A DNA stretch of 64,000 nt from Spirochaeta thermophila DSM 6578 (GCF_000184345.1 NC_017583.1:1798001-1862000); one strand, 5' to 3'; positions 53,365-61,951 are shown, counted from the stretch's first letter. The notes: generated from the sequence alone by a model not told the origin. Numbers and translations are program-made.

Positions 53365-54642
53365 TTATTTCACCACCAGGTTTGGAATAAACATCACCAG
53401 TGAAGGTATATAGGTAATCAGCAATAACACAACAATGGAGGCAAAAATGAATGGAAGACATGATAGTACAAGACGCTCCACAGATACCCCTGCAATGGGA
53501 GCAGAAACAAAGAGGCATACCCCCAATGGAGGAGTCACCAATCCGATATTGAGCGCCACCACCATCATTACCCCAAAGTGAACAGGATCAAGCCCTATGC
53601 TCTGGGCGAGAGGGAGCAGCACAGGGGTAAGCAATATGACGGAGGCAAGAGTTTCCATGAAGGTACCAACTATCAGGAAAAGAATATTTATGAGCAAGAG
53701 TAACAAGAAACGATTGTTTGTAATATGAATGAAAACCTGTGCCACTTTATCGGGAACATCCTCTGCGGAAAGAATCCAGCCGAACAGGTGGGCAAAGGCG
53801 AGAATAAACAATATCGTTGCAGTGACCAGCGCCGTTTCGTATAAGGAGTGAAACAATTTCTTCAGATTCAATTCCCGAAACACAAAAAAGCCCACCACCA
53901 CTGCATACAGCACGGAGACTCCCGCAGCCTCTGTTGGAGTGAATATTCCGGATAATATTCCTCCGAGTAGGATCACCGGCATCAGCAATGCGAGAATGGC
54001 GTCCTTCAAACCTCGAGTTATACCGGCAAAAGAAATATTCCTCGCCTTGACAGGAACATCATGCTTTTTGCTATATACGTATGCGACAATTAACTGTGCT
54101 ATGCCGATGAGTATCCCGGGGATAATCCCTCCTAGAAATAACTTCGCAATAGAGACCCCCGCACTCGCTCCATAAATCACCATGGCAATGCTTGGAGGAA
54201 TTGTAGGACCGATGATAGAGGCTACGGCTGTCACTGCTCCGCTATACTCAGCCGAATATCCCTCTTTCTTCATCGCAGGAATCATGATGGCTCCAATAGC
54301 TGCGGCATCCGCCGCTCCTGCCCCTGTGATACCTGCAAAGAAAAGACTCGCCACGATAGTGATATAGGCTAATCCACCCCGGATATGGCCCAGGATCATG
54401 TTAAAGAAATCCACCAGCCGTCGGGTAATCCCCGACTCGTTCATGAGCTTCCCTGCTAAGATAAACATAGGTACAGAGAGAATGAGATAATTGGTAACAC
54501 TCACATAGAACCTCTGGGCTAAAAGAACCAGAGGCATTCCCTCTCTCAGGATGTATACTAAACTACTGATTCCGATAACAAAGGCAATAGGAATCCCTAG
54601 CAGGAGAAGGATGATAAATACGATGAACATAACCCTTGTCAT
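53365..54642 (-). CDS. dctM: TRAP transporter large permease (DctM)
   Basis: A 425-residue inner-membrane protein with about 12 hydrophobic helices and the DctM signatures LSVPMFILAGKLMNESGI near residue 55 and IVASLFFAGITGAGAADAAAIGAIMIPAMKKEGYSAEYSGAVTA near residues 100-143. It is the secondary transport subunit that moves the substrate with sodium or protons. In the ancestral operon its ATG lay nine bases after the dctQ stop, with GGAG between. The IS1595-type element now separates the two genes by almost 1 kb, so dctM must be transcribed from within the IS or by readthrough. Confidence 0.94.
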   Translation of the reverse strand: MTRVMFIVFIILLLLGIPIAFVIGISSLVYILREGMPLVLLAQRFYVSVTNYLILSVPMFILAGKLMNESGITRRLVDFFNMILGHIRGGLAYITIVASLFFAGITGAGAADAAAIGAIMIPAMKKEGYSAEYSGAVTAVASIIGPTIPPSIAMVIYGASAGVSIAKLFLGGIIPGILIGIAQLIVAYVYSKKHDVPVKARNISFAGITRGLKDAILALLMPVILLGGILSGIFTPTEAAGVSVLYAVVVGFFVFRELNLKKLFHSLYETALVTATILFILAFAHLFGWILSAEDVPDKVAQVFIHITNNRFLLLLLINILFLIVGTFMETLASVILLTPVLLPLAQSIGLDPVHFGVMMVVALNIGLVTPPLGVCLFVSAPIAGVSVERLVLSCLPFIFASIVVLLLITYIPSLVMFIPNLVVK

Positions 54643-54688
54643 AACAGCTCCTCATTCACTACGCCTTTGAGGTTTCTCCTCTTTTGAA

Positions 54689-54696
54689 TTACTTAA
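54689..54696. repeat. Target site duplication, left
   Basis: TTACTTAA at 54689-54696 repeats at 55632-55639 on the other side of the IS. Eight bases is the length expected for IS1595-family insertions. Confidence 0.9.
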
Positions 54697-55631
54697 GGTG
54701 ATTACCATTTTTGAGCCACCTGTGGTATAATGTGGTATAATACCGAAGAGAGAGGTGGCACGGATATGGACGTCGTAAGTCTTTCAACACTTGCAAGCGA
54801 TAGAGAGAAAACGGTCTCCTATCTGAGAGAGAAAGGACTCCTCGTCACGTACACCCGGTGTCCCTTCTGTGGAAGTGAGCATATAGGCGAGGTGAGACGA
54901 GAGAAGTACAAGTGCTACCAGTGCAGGAAAGAGTGGAGCATACGACGAGGGAGCATCTTCGAGGGGATGAAGCTCTCCTGGGAGAAGATCCTGTGGGCAA
55001 TGAAGCTCTTTGAGATGGAAGTTACCGCCCACAAGGCGGCTTTGCAGTTACGGCTCTCCTATGAGGTGACGCTGAGGCTCTACACATTGTTTCGGAAGGC
55101 GATATGGGTCCACACCCAGAAGGAGGGGAAGAGCCTGCTCGAAGGTGAAGTAGAGATGGACGAAAGTTATTTTGGAGGAAAGAGAAAGGGGAAGAGGGGG
55201 AGAGGGGCGGCAGGGAAGATTCCTGTGTTTGGGATTCTTGAGCGAGGGGGAAAAGTGCAGGTGGAAGTGGTGGAGCAGGTAAGTGCGGAGGAGCTTGTAC
55301 GACTGGCAGTGGCCAAAGTGAAGCGGGGATCGCTTGTGTATACCGACCGGTTCAAGAGCTATGATGGGCTTGTGAGCTATGGATTCAGGCACAAGCGGAT
55401 TGATCACGGGAAGCGATTTGCGAATGGGAAAGTGTACATCAATGGGATAGAGGGGTTTTGGAGTTATGCGAAAGGGCGGCTGCTCCAGCATCACGGGGTG
55501 AGTGTAGAACGTTTTCCGCTGTACTTGAAAGAATTGGAGTGGCGGTATAATCATAGGGAGGAGGATCTATTCGAGCTTCTGCTGGATGTGCTTAGAGAAT
55601 ACTCTCAGGTGGCAGATAATAGATAATCACC
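54697..55631 (+). mobile_element. IS1595-family insertion sequence
   Basis: A 935-base element with imperfect terminal inverted repeats. The left end starts GGTGATTACC and the right end, read inward, starts GGTGATTATC; a second match (GCCACCTG) follows about 20 bases in from each end. One transposase gene fills it. Flanking 8-base duplications prove recent transposition. The element lies in the last codons of dctQ and points against the TRAP operon. Two copies of the 10-mer TGTGGTATAA, each forming TATAAT, lie upstream of the transposase gene and could be its -10 region. Confidence 0.93.
54766..55626 (+). CDS. IS1595-family transposase
   Basis: A 286-residue transposase. An N-terminal zinc ribbon is formed by CPFCGS and CYQCRKEW (residues about 33-58), followed by the DDE core: MDESYFGGKRKGKRG near residue 123, VYTDRFKSYDGL near residue 192, and NGIEGFWSYAKGRL near residue 225, in the ISXO2/IS1595 style. 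I use the ATG at 54766, with GAGAGAGG upstream; 12 more codons are open but the ATG at 54730 lacks a ribosome binding site. No frameshift or stop is seen, so the enzyme is probably active. It is transcribed opposite to the surrounding operon. Confidence 0.92.
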   Translation: MDVVSLSTLASDREKTVSYLREKGLLVTYTRCPFCGSEHIGEVRREKYKCYQCRKEWSIRRGSIFEGMKLSWEKILWAMKLFEMEVTAHKAALQLRLSYEVTLRLYTLFRKAIWVHTQKEGKSLLEGEVEMDESYFGGKRKGKRGRGAAGKIPVFGILERGGKVQVEVVEQVSAEELVRLAVAKVKRGSLVYTDRFKSYDGLVSYGFRHKRIDHGKRFANGKVYINGIEGFWSYAKGRLLQHHGVSVERFPLYLKELEWRYNHREEDLFELLLDVLREYSQVADNR

Positions 55632-56122
55632 TTACTTAAAAACAAGTCCAGGAGTCTTAGAAACAAAAAGAGAAGTACTAACAAGAAACCAAGCTGGAAG
55701 ACTGTATAAACAAGACTCATCGGTATCGCCAGAGCCGGCGTTATCGTTTTCGTGATTACAGCTTTTCTCACCAGTTCTTCTGAAGCCACTACACAAAACA
55801 CGAGAAAGACCAGAATAAGTATTGCGGAAAGTAATGACACCACCTTCTGGATCGAGGTTGGCCATATCGAGATAAAAAACTCTACTTTTGTAAACATGTG
55901 CTTCCTAATCGCCGGAGCAGCCGCCAAAAGAACGGTTAAAACAAGGAGCAGTTCAGGCAACTCCGTGGACCAGGGAAGGGAAGTCTTGAGTATGTAACGG
56001 GAAATCACACCGACATTAATGATGAGTGCGATACCACCTAGAGTAAATGTTGCTATGATACGGAGGATCTCCTCTAGGAGATCCCCCGCTTTTTGCACAA
56101 ACCCTAAAATCTTCATGGCCAT
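55592..56122 (-). CDS. dctQ: TRAP transporter small permease (DctQ), 3' end altered by IS
   Basis: A 176-residue inner-membrane protein with four hydrophobic helices and the typical start region (AGDLLEEILRIIATFTLGGIALIINVGVISRY) and LPWSTELPELLLVLTVLLAAAPAIRKHMF, with the conserved WSTE motif. The last 13 residues (KVIIYYLPPESIL) are read from the inserted IS. Removing the IS and one duplication restores NSKEEKPQRRSE and a TGA nine bases before the dctM start. The four helices are intact, so the protein may still work. It follows dctP with a nine-base gap. Confidence 0.93.
   Translation of the reverse strand: MAMKILGFVQKAGDLLEEILRIIATFTLGGIALIINVGVISRYILKTSLPWSTELPELLLVLTVLLAAAPAIRKHMFTKVEFFISIWPTSIQKVVSLLSAILILVFLVFCVVASEELVRKAVITKTITPALAIPMSLVYTVFQLGFLLVLLFLFLRLLDLFLSKVIIYYLPPESIL
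55632..55639. repeat. Target site duplication, right
   Basis: Second copy of TTACTTAA, directly abutting the right end of the IS. It lies inside the dctQ reading frame. Confidence 0.9.
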
Positions 56123-56131
56123 CTCTCCGGT

Positions 56132-57217
56132 TTAGTAATTAGCGTACCAGTCTCCCTCCACTATACCCTTGGACGTTGCCCTGATTTTAGCAATCATTTC
56201 CCGGGCCCAACTCGCAAGTTCAGGATCTTGTTGCTCGAGTTTGTTAAAGAAATTCTCATATACCGGAGCCGTAGCTTCAATGAAAGAAGTGAGGTCATCG
56301 ACTGTTGTGACCTCTAGCCCTTTCGCTTTCATCTCCTCGATGGCGGCCCCTCCTTTCTCCAGCGCATCCCGATCCATCACCTGTTTCCAGGTATCTACCG
56401 CCTTCAGTACGGCTTCCTGCTGACTCTTAGACATCTTATCAAAAGTCTCCTTGCTCATCAGAAGGATGCCCCCATTGGAGACCACAGGCAAGATCACAAG
56501 ATACTTCTGCACTTCATAGAAACGATTACCCAGCAACGCCAGTGGCCCATTCTCGCACCCATCCACGACCTTCGTCTGCAAAGCAGTGTACAGCTCTCCA
56601 AAAGCTAGAGGTACTGGATCTGACCCAAGAGCCTTATACGCCTCCATATGTTCGGGCACCTGCATAGTTCGAATCTTCAACCCTTTAAAATCATCTATGC
56701 TCTTAATGGGGCGCACATTATTCATAGGAAGTCGGAAATCAGGAGCAGCAATAGCAAGCACTTTGAGTCCGATACGTTCTCCTTCCTTCTGAGCTCTCTC
56801 CAACAGTTCCTTCCCAACAGGTCCATTCATCACTGCCATCCAGTGCTTCGGCCCTGTAAACAGGAACGGAAGATTGAGAATCTGGATCGAAGGTACAAAT
56901 GTTCCTGTGACACCAATAGAGGATGCCTGAAAATCAATCGCCCCAAGCTGTAATGCCTCTGTCACGTCCCGTTCGCCACCAAGTTGCCCTTGAGGATACA
57001 ATTTAATCTTCACCATTCCATTGGTAAGCCGCTCAACTTCTTCAGCAAATGCGAGACCTGCTGTGTGGTAGAAATAAGCCGGCACATTGGAATGGGCATA
57101 CCGAAGCTCCATTACAGACTCTTCCTCTGGTGACGATTCATTCGTACCACCAGCGTACACCTGTAATGGGAACAAAACCATGGAAAGCAGCATCAGTAAC
57201 ACCGTGTACCGTTTCAT
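56132..57217 (-). CDS. dctP: TRAP transporter substrate-binding protein (DctP)
   Basis: A 361-residue periplasmic protein with a signal peptide (MKRYTVLLMLLSMVLFPLQVYAGG, cleavage near residue 22). DctP features follow: LRYAHSNVPAYFYHTAGLAFAEEVERLTNGMVKIKLYPQGQLG (residues about 38-80), GLKIRTMQVPEHMEAYKALGSDPVPLAFGELYTALQTKVVDG near residues 180-221 (with the arginine that binds the carboxylate), and the ENGPLALLGNRFYEVQKY segment. TRAP systems import carboxylates, here probably a sugar acid because dehydrogenases and a GntR regulator share the operon. It is the first gene, behind a strong promoter and palindrome, with AGGAGG before the ATG. Confidence 0.95.
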   Translation of the reverse strand: MKRYTVLLMLLSMVLFPLQVYAGGTNESSPEEESVMELRYAHSNVPAYFYHTAGLAFAEEVERLTNGMVKIKLYPQGQLGGERDVTEALQLGAIDFQASSIGVTGTFVPSIQILNLPFLFTGPKHWMAVMNGPVGKELLERAQKEGERIGLKVLAIAAPDFRLPMNNVRPIKSIDDFKGLKIRTMQVPEHMEAYKALGSDPVPLAFGELYTALQTKVVDGCENGPLALLGNRFYEVQKYLVILPVVSNGGILLMSKETFDKMSKSQQEAVLKAVDTWKQVMDRDALEKGGAAIEEMKAKGLEVTTVDDLTSFIEATAPVYENFFNKLEQQDPELASWAREMIAKIRATSKGIVEGDWYANY

Positions 57218-57234
57218 ACCCGTCCTCCTATAGG

Positions 57235-57252
57235 TGATATATTAATATATCA
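57235..57252. promoter_or_regulatory. Perfect 18-base palindrome, candidate GntR operator
   Basis: TGATATATT and AATATATCA form a perfect palindrome immediately downstream of the dctP -10 box (57256-57261), covering the start of transcription. Position and symmetry fit a repressor operator, most simply for the GntR-type protein of the same operon (51592-52323). The regulator link is inferred. Confidence 0.6.
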
Positions 57253-57255
57253 GTT

Positions 57256-57284
57256 ATAGTATAACACAAAATCCTCCTTGTCAA
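57256..57284 (-). promoter_or_regulatory. Promoter of the TRAP operon
   Basis: On the minus strand, a consensus TTGACA (57279-57284), 17 bases, TACTAT (57256-57261). It lies about 40 bases ahead of the dctP start codon and is overlapped on its downstream side by the palindrome. Confidence 0.7.
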
Positions 57285-57311
57285 CCGAAAAATTTCTGAA
57301 CTCTTCGTTTG

Positions 57312-57340
57312 TTGACAGCCCGCGGGGTGCTGGGTAGAGT
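57312..57340 (+). promoter_or_regulatory. Leaderless promoter of the CDP-alcohol phosphatidyltransferase gene
   Basis: TTGACA (57312-57317), 17 bases, TAGAGT (57335-57340), then seven bases to the ATG at 57348. It is back to back with the TRAP operon promoter, about 30 bases apart. Confidence 0.55.
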
Positions 57341-57347
57341 AGACCCG

Positions 57348-58157
57348 ATGAAAAAAGAGACGTACATTCCCATCGCCCACATCTGTGGCACGGTACTCTT
57401 CCTGGGCCTCATCCAGTGGCTCGGTATGCTCCTCGTGCTCTGGCTCTACGACATCGGATTCGACGACCGCATCCTCCTCTACTACATCCTCTCGGTGCTC
57501 TTCCACCTCATGCTCGCCGGATTCCTCATCATCCAGCGGAAGGACTTCTACAATCTCTCCCACCGACGCTTCCTCCTTCGGATCAATATTCCCAACTACC
57601 TCAGCCTCTTCAGGATAAGCTCAATGCCCACCCTCGCCATCCTCCTGGTGATCACGTGGGACTATCCCTCCCTCGCCGTGCTGGTGGTGGTCTTCACGGC
57701 CCTCGTCTTCCTCTCCGACCTGCTCGACGGCTTCATCGCCCGCAGGACCGGGGAAATCACCAAGATAGGGACATACCTCGACAGCATGAGCGACTACACC
57801 GTGCTCATGGTGATCTCCATCGTGTTCTACACCTACCGCCTCATTCCCATGTGGTTCCTCTGGGTGGTCCTTATACGTCTCTTCACCCAGGGCCTCGGCA
57901 TGGGGATCATCCTGCTCATCAAGGGAAAGGTGAAGGTGGAGACATCGCTCCTCTCCAAGACGAGCATCTTCGCCATCATGGTGGTCTACGGACTCCACAT
58001 CCTCAACCTCTTCATCTCCTCACGACTCCTCTCAAGGACCATCCTTCCCGCCGTGGACGTGGCCGCGAGTGTCATCCTCGCCGCCTCGCTCGCCGAGAAG
58101 CTCGTCAAACTCTGGCAGTACGCCCACGAGGAGGAACCGGTGCTTCCGCAAGAGTGA
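57348..58157 (+). CDS. CDP-alcohol phosphatidyltransferase family membrane protein
   Basis: A 269-residue inner-membrane enzyme of phospholipid synthesis with about six hydrophobic helices. The family motif D-G-x2-A-R-x8-G-x3-D-x3-D is complete in DGFIARRTGEITKIGTYLDSMSD (split here as DGFIAR, GTYLDSMSD; residues about 126-148). It transfers an alcohol phosphate onto CDP-diacylglycerol, as in phosphatidylglycerol-phosphate, phosphatidylserine or inositol phosphate synthases; the alcohol is not predictable. Two extra N-terminal helices precede the core. The start is set by the leaderless promoter; the reading upstream from 57309 has no support. Confidence 0.88.
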   Translation: MKKETYIPIAHICGTVLFLGLIQWLGMLLVLWLYDIGFDDRILLYYILSVLFHLMLAGFLIIQRKDFYNLSHRRFLLRINIPNYLSLFRISSMPTLAILLVITWDYPSLAVLVVVFTALVFLSDLLDGFIARRTGEITKIGTYLDSMSDYTVLMVISIVFYTYRLIPMWFLWVVLIRLFTQGLGMGIILLIKGKVKVETSLLSKTSIFAIMVVYGLHILNLFISSRLLSRTILPAVDVAASVILAASLAEKLVKLWQYAHEEEPVLPQE

Positions 58158-58270
58158 GTCTTCCCTCACTTCCCTAAGGTGGTATTCGCTCGCTTCATTC
58201 CCACCCCCCTCGCCACCGAGTATGTCGCAGGGGCGGTACTCCTGGGTGCAGCCCAACGCGAGATGGCCGA

Positions 58271-58784
58271 CTATATCCGAGAGAGGGATTTCTTGAAGAC
58301 CGCGATACGATAGTCATGCTCAGGAAACTCACCGAGGCAGGTATATCCATTCCTCCGAATAGAATGCCCTGAGGATCTCGTTGCCGGCCCAGCAGTCCAA
58401 CCGTATCTCCTCGACCCCTTGATCGAAGAGGAACTCCTCGATGCGCTCGAGCACCTCAGAGCCGAGGCCCTTCCCGAACCACTTCTTGCCGAGCGCGAAC
58501 CTGTAGAGATACACAGCCCCATCTCTGAAATCCGTCTCATCCGGCGGCCAGTAGTATTTTCTCCGGCGTATGGAGAACGTGGCGAGGATCCGGTCTCCTC
58601 TCCTTACCGCGTGCACCTCACCCGCCCGGATTTCGTCCAGCAACACCGCCCTGTCGGTGGGGCTCCGCCATTGCGGTATCCCCTTCTCCAGAAGGAATGA
58701 AGAGACCCCGTCGAGAAGATCGGCTATCCGATGAAGATCGGAATCTCGTGCCTGGAATATCTCATACCCCGCAGCACGTTCCAT
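58271..58784 (-). pseudogene. GNAT acetyltransferase with a frameshift near its C-terminus
   Basis: The first frame encodes 151 residues of a GNAT protein: YEIFQARDSDLHRIADLL at the start, LYRFALGKKWFGKGLGSEVLERIEEF near residues 93-118 (acetyl-CoA loop G-K-G-L-G), and LDCWAGNEILRAFY near residue 132. It then ends after SEEWIYLPR. In the next frame the DNA continues NGYTCLGEFPEHDYRIAVFK to a stop at 58271. This is the standard GNAT ending, so one extra base in the run at 58351-58356 has shifted the frame. The truncated product lacks the last strands. Sequencing error is possible and should be excluded. Confidence 0.75.
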
Positions 58785-58851
58785 CAATTGTCATCCTACA
58801 CGAGGACTTTCTAACCGTCAACATCGGATGTCCGGAAACGCATCGGAGAAA

Positions 58852-58880
58852 GGGAAAGGCGCCTTCAAGGCGCCTTTCCC
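58852..58880 (-). terminator. Terminator of the GH57 gene
   Basis: GGGAAAGGCGCC and GGCGCCTTTCCC form a perfect 12-base stem with a five-base loop, 28 bases past the GH57 stop on the minus strand, followed by TTTCTCC. The T-run is short but the stem is very strong. Confidence 0.75.
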
Positions 58881-58908
58881 GTATACCTACGTGCTGTACG
58901 GAACCTCT

Positions 58909-61900
58909 TTATTGCGCAGGCCTCTCCACGGTGTAGGCCTGTACCCTGCCCCTGGAGAGCTGTTCCTCCTGGGAGGGCGTCCCGTCCCACACCAGGTCGA
59001 TCACCCGCGTGGGGGTATCTCCTTGCGCGCCGCCGAAACGCCACTGGGCCGCCTCGGCCTGTACGTCGCGCACCCTCCTCACCCCGGCCGAGGGGAAGCC
59101 GTCCTGGCTGAGGACGCACGCAGCCACGCGGAAGGACCGCGCATCCCTGAGGATGCGCTTGGGCACGCGGATGGAGACCTTCCCGGCACCCGCCTGGACG
59201 AGCACCTGGGGCTTCACCTCGGTGGACTCCACGAACCCCGACTCGGGATCGTTAGGATCGGCCGGCACGAGCACCTTCTGGTTCCACCCCTCCACCCAGA
59301 CGGCATAGTCCCACAGGAAGTCGCCTTCTGTGGTGAGGTTCCGCCCCTCGAGGAAGTTCGCCGCCCCCTCTCCCGGGACCACGTCGAGGTACACGTCGAA
59401 GGTCTGGAGCGAGAGCCCTATGGGCGAGTTCCACGGATTGGCGATGGGGCTCGCCATGCGGAAGGTGAAGATGAGATCCTCAACCCCCTCCGCCACCGAG
59501 AACTCCACCACGTCGAAGGAACCCGGGGCGAACACCGGATCGAGGGGATAGGTGTAGGAACCCGGTCCGTGGTCATCGCCCTCAGGGTCGGCCACATCGA
59601 GGAGGGTCGTGGTCTGCCCCGTATCGGGGAGCACCGCGCGGACGTGGCCGTCCTGGGGAAGGGCATCCCTCGTCCCCTCAGGCCCCACGAGGAAGGTCTT
59701 GATCCTCACCTCCTGGCCTGTCTCCATGGGAGGGAGTCCCACATAGGGAAGGAGGATTTCCAGGTTCCGCCCCGCCCGTGCCGCCAGAGCCGCGTACTTC
59801 ACCTTCTCCCAGCCCTTCTTCTCATCGGCCTGGTACCATGCGAGGGCTGTACCGTCGTACAACAAGGCGTGGGACGCGGGGAATCCCACGGCATGCTTCC
59901 CGTCGAGCCTGAACACAGAGGTCACGGGGGATCCCGGAAGCTGGAAGTACACCTCCATGCTCGCATCCGTGAAGATGGTGTCCCACGGATTCCGCGAGGT
60001 ATAGGCGAGCACGAGCCCTTCCTTGCTCACCCCATACCGCACCTCGGAGAGCTCTGCATGGGCGGCCGCCTGGACACCACCCGGCTTCACGTACCTCCCC
60101 GCCCCCTTCCATTCGGCTGCTTCAATCCTTCCGTCAATCGCAGGCTCTATCGCAGTCTCGAGGCTCGCGCTCTCCATGACGGGCCGCTCGGCGATCACGG
60201 GCACCTCGAGGAGAGCCGGCACCGGATCGCCCAGGGTCTCATAGACCCGCTCGAGGAGGGTCCTGAAGGCGTGGTCGAAGTACTCGTCCACCCCCGAATC
60301 CTGGTCAGCACCGTACCACCAGAACCAGTCCGAGCCCTCCGCGAGGTACATGTAGTCCAGGGCCTTCTCCAGCACCTCCGGCGGCGCCTCCCGGTAGTGG
60401 TACATGTCGTACTTCGCGAGATGGGCGCGCACCATTCCCAGGAGGTTCCAGGCCCTGTTCTCCTCCTCCTCGCCTATCCACGTGCTGAAGTCGGGGGTGA
60501 ACCAGCAGCCGGGCCAGAGATCCTCGATGGTCTCCTGCTCGGGGAACCGCCTGAGGAACTCGGAGGGGGTGATGGTCTTCACCCATGGCGTCTCGGAGAG
60601 CCTGCGGTAGAGCTCGTGGAAGAAGTCTTTTCCGTCGTTCTTGTAGTGTTCCCACGCATTTTCGCCGTCGAGGATGATCGAGACGAGATACGGGCCCTTC
60701 CCCCCCTTGCCCTTGAGCTTCTGCCTGATACGGGAGAGCCTGTTGAACAGGTCGTCCACCGCGGCCTTGCCGCTCATCCCCGAATACTCGAACCCGACCA
60801 GATCCGAGAGCCTGTTGTCCCGGAAGACGACGGCCACCTTCTCGCCCTTCGGCCCCTTCACATAGTAGGGCCGGTAGAGGAGATCGGCCTGCTCCACCGT
60901 ATCATTCGCATCCCTCGTGAACCCCTCCAGTCCCAGCGACTTGGCGAGGACCTGCTCGCCGGAGGCCATCCAGGAGAACCCCGCCCTCGCGACGAGAGGC
61001 ACGATCTCCTGGGAGACAGACCCCTCGGCGGGCCAGAGCCCCACGGGTTCTCTCCCGAAGTGGGCCTTGTAGACCTCGCGGGCCTTCTCGAGGTGGGCGA
61101 TCGCATCGTTGGGATAGGAGAAGTGCTCAGGCATGGGTGAGCCCGGATCGTTCTTCTCCATGATCTTCGTGGAGTAGATGAGCGGGAGGATGGGGTGGGC
61201 GTAGGGCGTGGTGATCACCTCGATCTGCCCCCGCGCCATGAGCTTCTTGTGTACGGGCACCACCTCCTCGAGGATGCGGGAGATCTCATCGAAGAGGACC
61301 TTCTTGTCTTCTTCCGAGAAGTTCCGGCCTTTGGCCACGAGCGAGGCGAGCGGCTCCTGTGCCCTCAGATCGGGATCGCACCAGGCGAGCTGGAACCACA
61401 CCTGGAGGTCCCTGAAGTCCTGCTCGGTGAAGAGATCGATCGCCCGATCGATGCTTCCCGCCGCATCCCGCTTCTTCATGAGCTCCCAGTAGCGGGGGAA
61501 GGGGCGAATGAGGTTGTCGTGGTTGGCGTCGAAGAACCGCTCAAGGATGAACCGCTTCTCCTCCCTGGTGATCTGGGAGGCCGGCTTTTCCCCAAGGACC
61601 CAGTACGTGTCCTTCGCCCCTGCGATGAAGTCGTCGAGCTGGCGAAGGAGCACAGGGGTGAGGTTGAAGGTGACATGGACGTCGGGATACTGCTCAAGTA
61701 TGGCGGCCATGTCGTAGTAGTCCTTGGTGGCATGTACCCTCACCCACGGGCGGGAGTATACATCCTCCTCCTTGTAGTAGAGGGGCTGGTGCTGATGCCA
61801 CACGAGGTTCACGTAGAGCACATCCTCCTCGGCCTTACCCCCTGCCCATAGCCCCAAGAGGGGAATGAGGAGGAACAAGGCGAGGAGAGTCGATCTCATG

Positions 61901-61911
61901 CTATACCGCAT
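58909..61911 (-). CDS. Secreted GH57 amylopullulanase-like glycoside hydrolase
   Basis: A 1000-residue exported enzyme of glycoside hydrolase family 57, acting on starch-like alpha-glucans. A signal peptide is at residues 1-24 (MRSTLLALFLLIPLLGLWAG after the start). The five GH57 motifs are visible: WHQHQP (38-43), TTPYAHPILPLI near 225, GLWPAEGS with the nucleophile E296, ILDGENAWEHY with the acid D415, and GSDWFWWYG near 527. From about residue 760, the segment GDDHGPGSYTYPLDPVFAPGSFDVVEF is a glucodextranase C-terminal-type domain, a surface or carbohydrate-binding module. The start at 61911 follows AGAGGAG by five bases. The family is common in thermophiles. Confidence 0.93.
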   Translation of the reverse strand: MRYSMRSTLLALFLLIPLLGLWAGGKAEEDVLYVNLVWHQHQPLYYKEEDVYSRPWVRVHATKDYYDMAAILEQYPDVHVTFNLTPVLLRQLDDFIAGAKDTYWVLGEKPASQITREEKRFILERFFDANHDNLIRPFPRYWELMKKRDAAGSIDRAIDLFTEQDFRDLQVWFQLAWCDPDLRAQEPLASLVAKGRNFSEEDKKVLFDEISRILEEVVPVHKKLMARGQIEVITTPYAHPILPLIYSTKIMEKNDPGSPMPEHFSYPNDAIAHLEKAREVYKAHFGREPVGLWPAEGSVSQEIVPLVARAGFSWMASGEQVLAKSLGLEGFTRDANDTVEQADLLYRPYYVKGPKGEKVAVVFRDNRLSDLVGFEYSGMSGKAAVDDLFNRLSRIRQKLKGKGGKGPYLVSIILDGENAWEHYKNDGKDFFHELYRRLSETPWVKTITPSEFLRRFPEQETIEDLWPGCWFTPDFSTWIGEEEENRAWNLLGMVRAHLAKYDMYHYREAPPEVLEKALDYMYLAEGSDWFWWYGADQDSGVDEYFDHAFRTLLERVYETLGDPVPALLEVPVIAERPVMESASLETAIEPAIDGRIEAAEWKGAGRYVKPGGVQAAAHAELSEVRYGVSKEGLVLAYTSRNPWDTIFTDASMEVYFQLPGSPVTSVFRLDGKHAVGFPASHALLYDGTALAWYQADEKKGWEKVKYAALAARAGRNLEILLPYVGLPPMETGQEVRIKTFLVGPEGTRDALPQDGHVRAVLPDTGQTTTLLDVADPEGDDHGPGSYTYPLDPVFAPGSFDVVEFSVAEGVEDLIFTFRMASPIANPWNSPIGLSLQTFDVYLDVVPGEGAANFLEGRNLTTEGDFLWDYAVWVEGWNQKVLVPADPNDPESGFVESTEVKPQVLVQAGAGKVSIRVPKRILRDARSFRVAACVLSQDGFPSAGVRRVRDVQAEAAQWRFGGAQGDTPTRVIDLVWDGTPSQEEQLSRGRVQAYTVERPAQ

Positions 61912-61951
61912 ACACACTCCTCTTGATCATGGTATTCCTATGAAATAAAGA

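Noticed and set aside
58179-58313. 44-codon plus-strand reading with protein-like composition (VVFARFIPTPLATEYV)
   Set aside because: It overlaps the frameshifted end of the GNAT gene, has no ribosome binding site, and is too short to identify.
58828-61140. 770-codon plus-strand reading opposite the GH57 gene
   Set aside because: Shadow frame with no signature; GH57 motifs are all on the minus strand.
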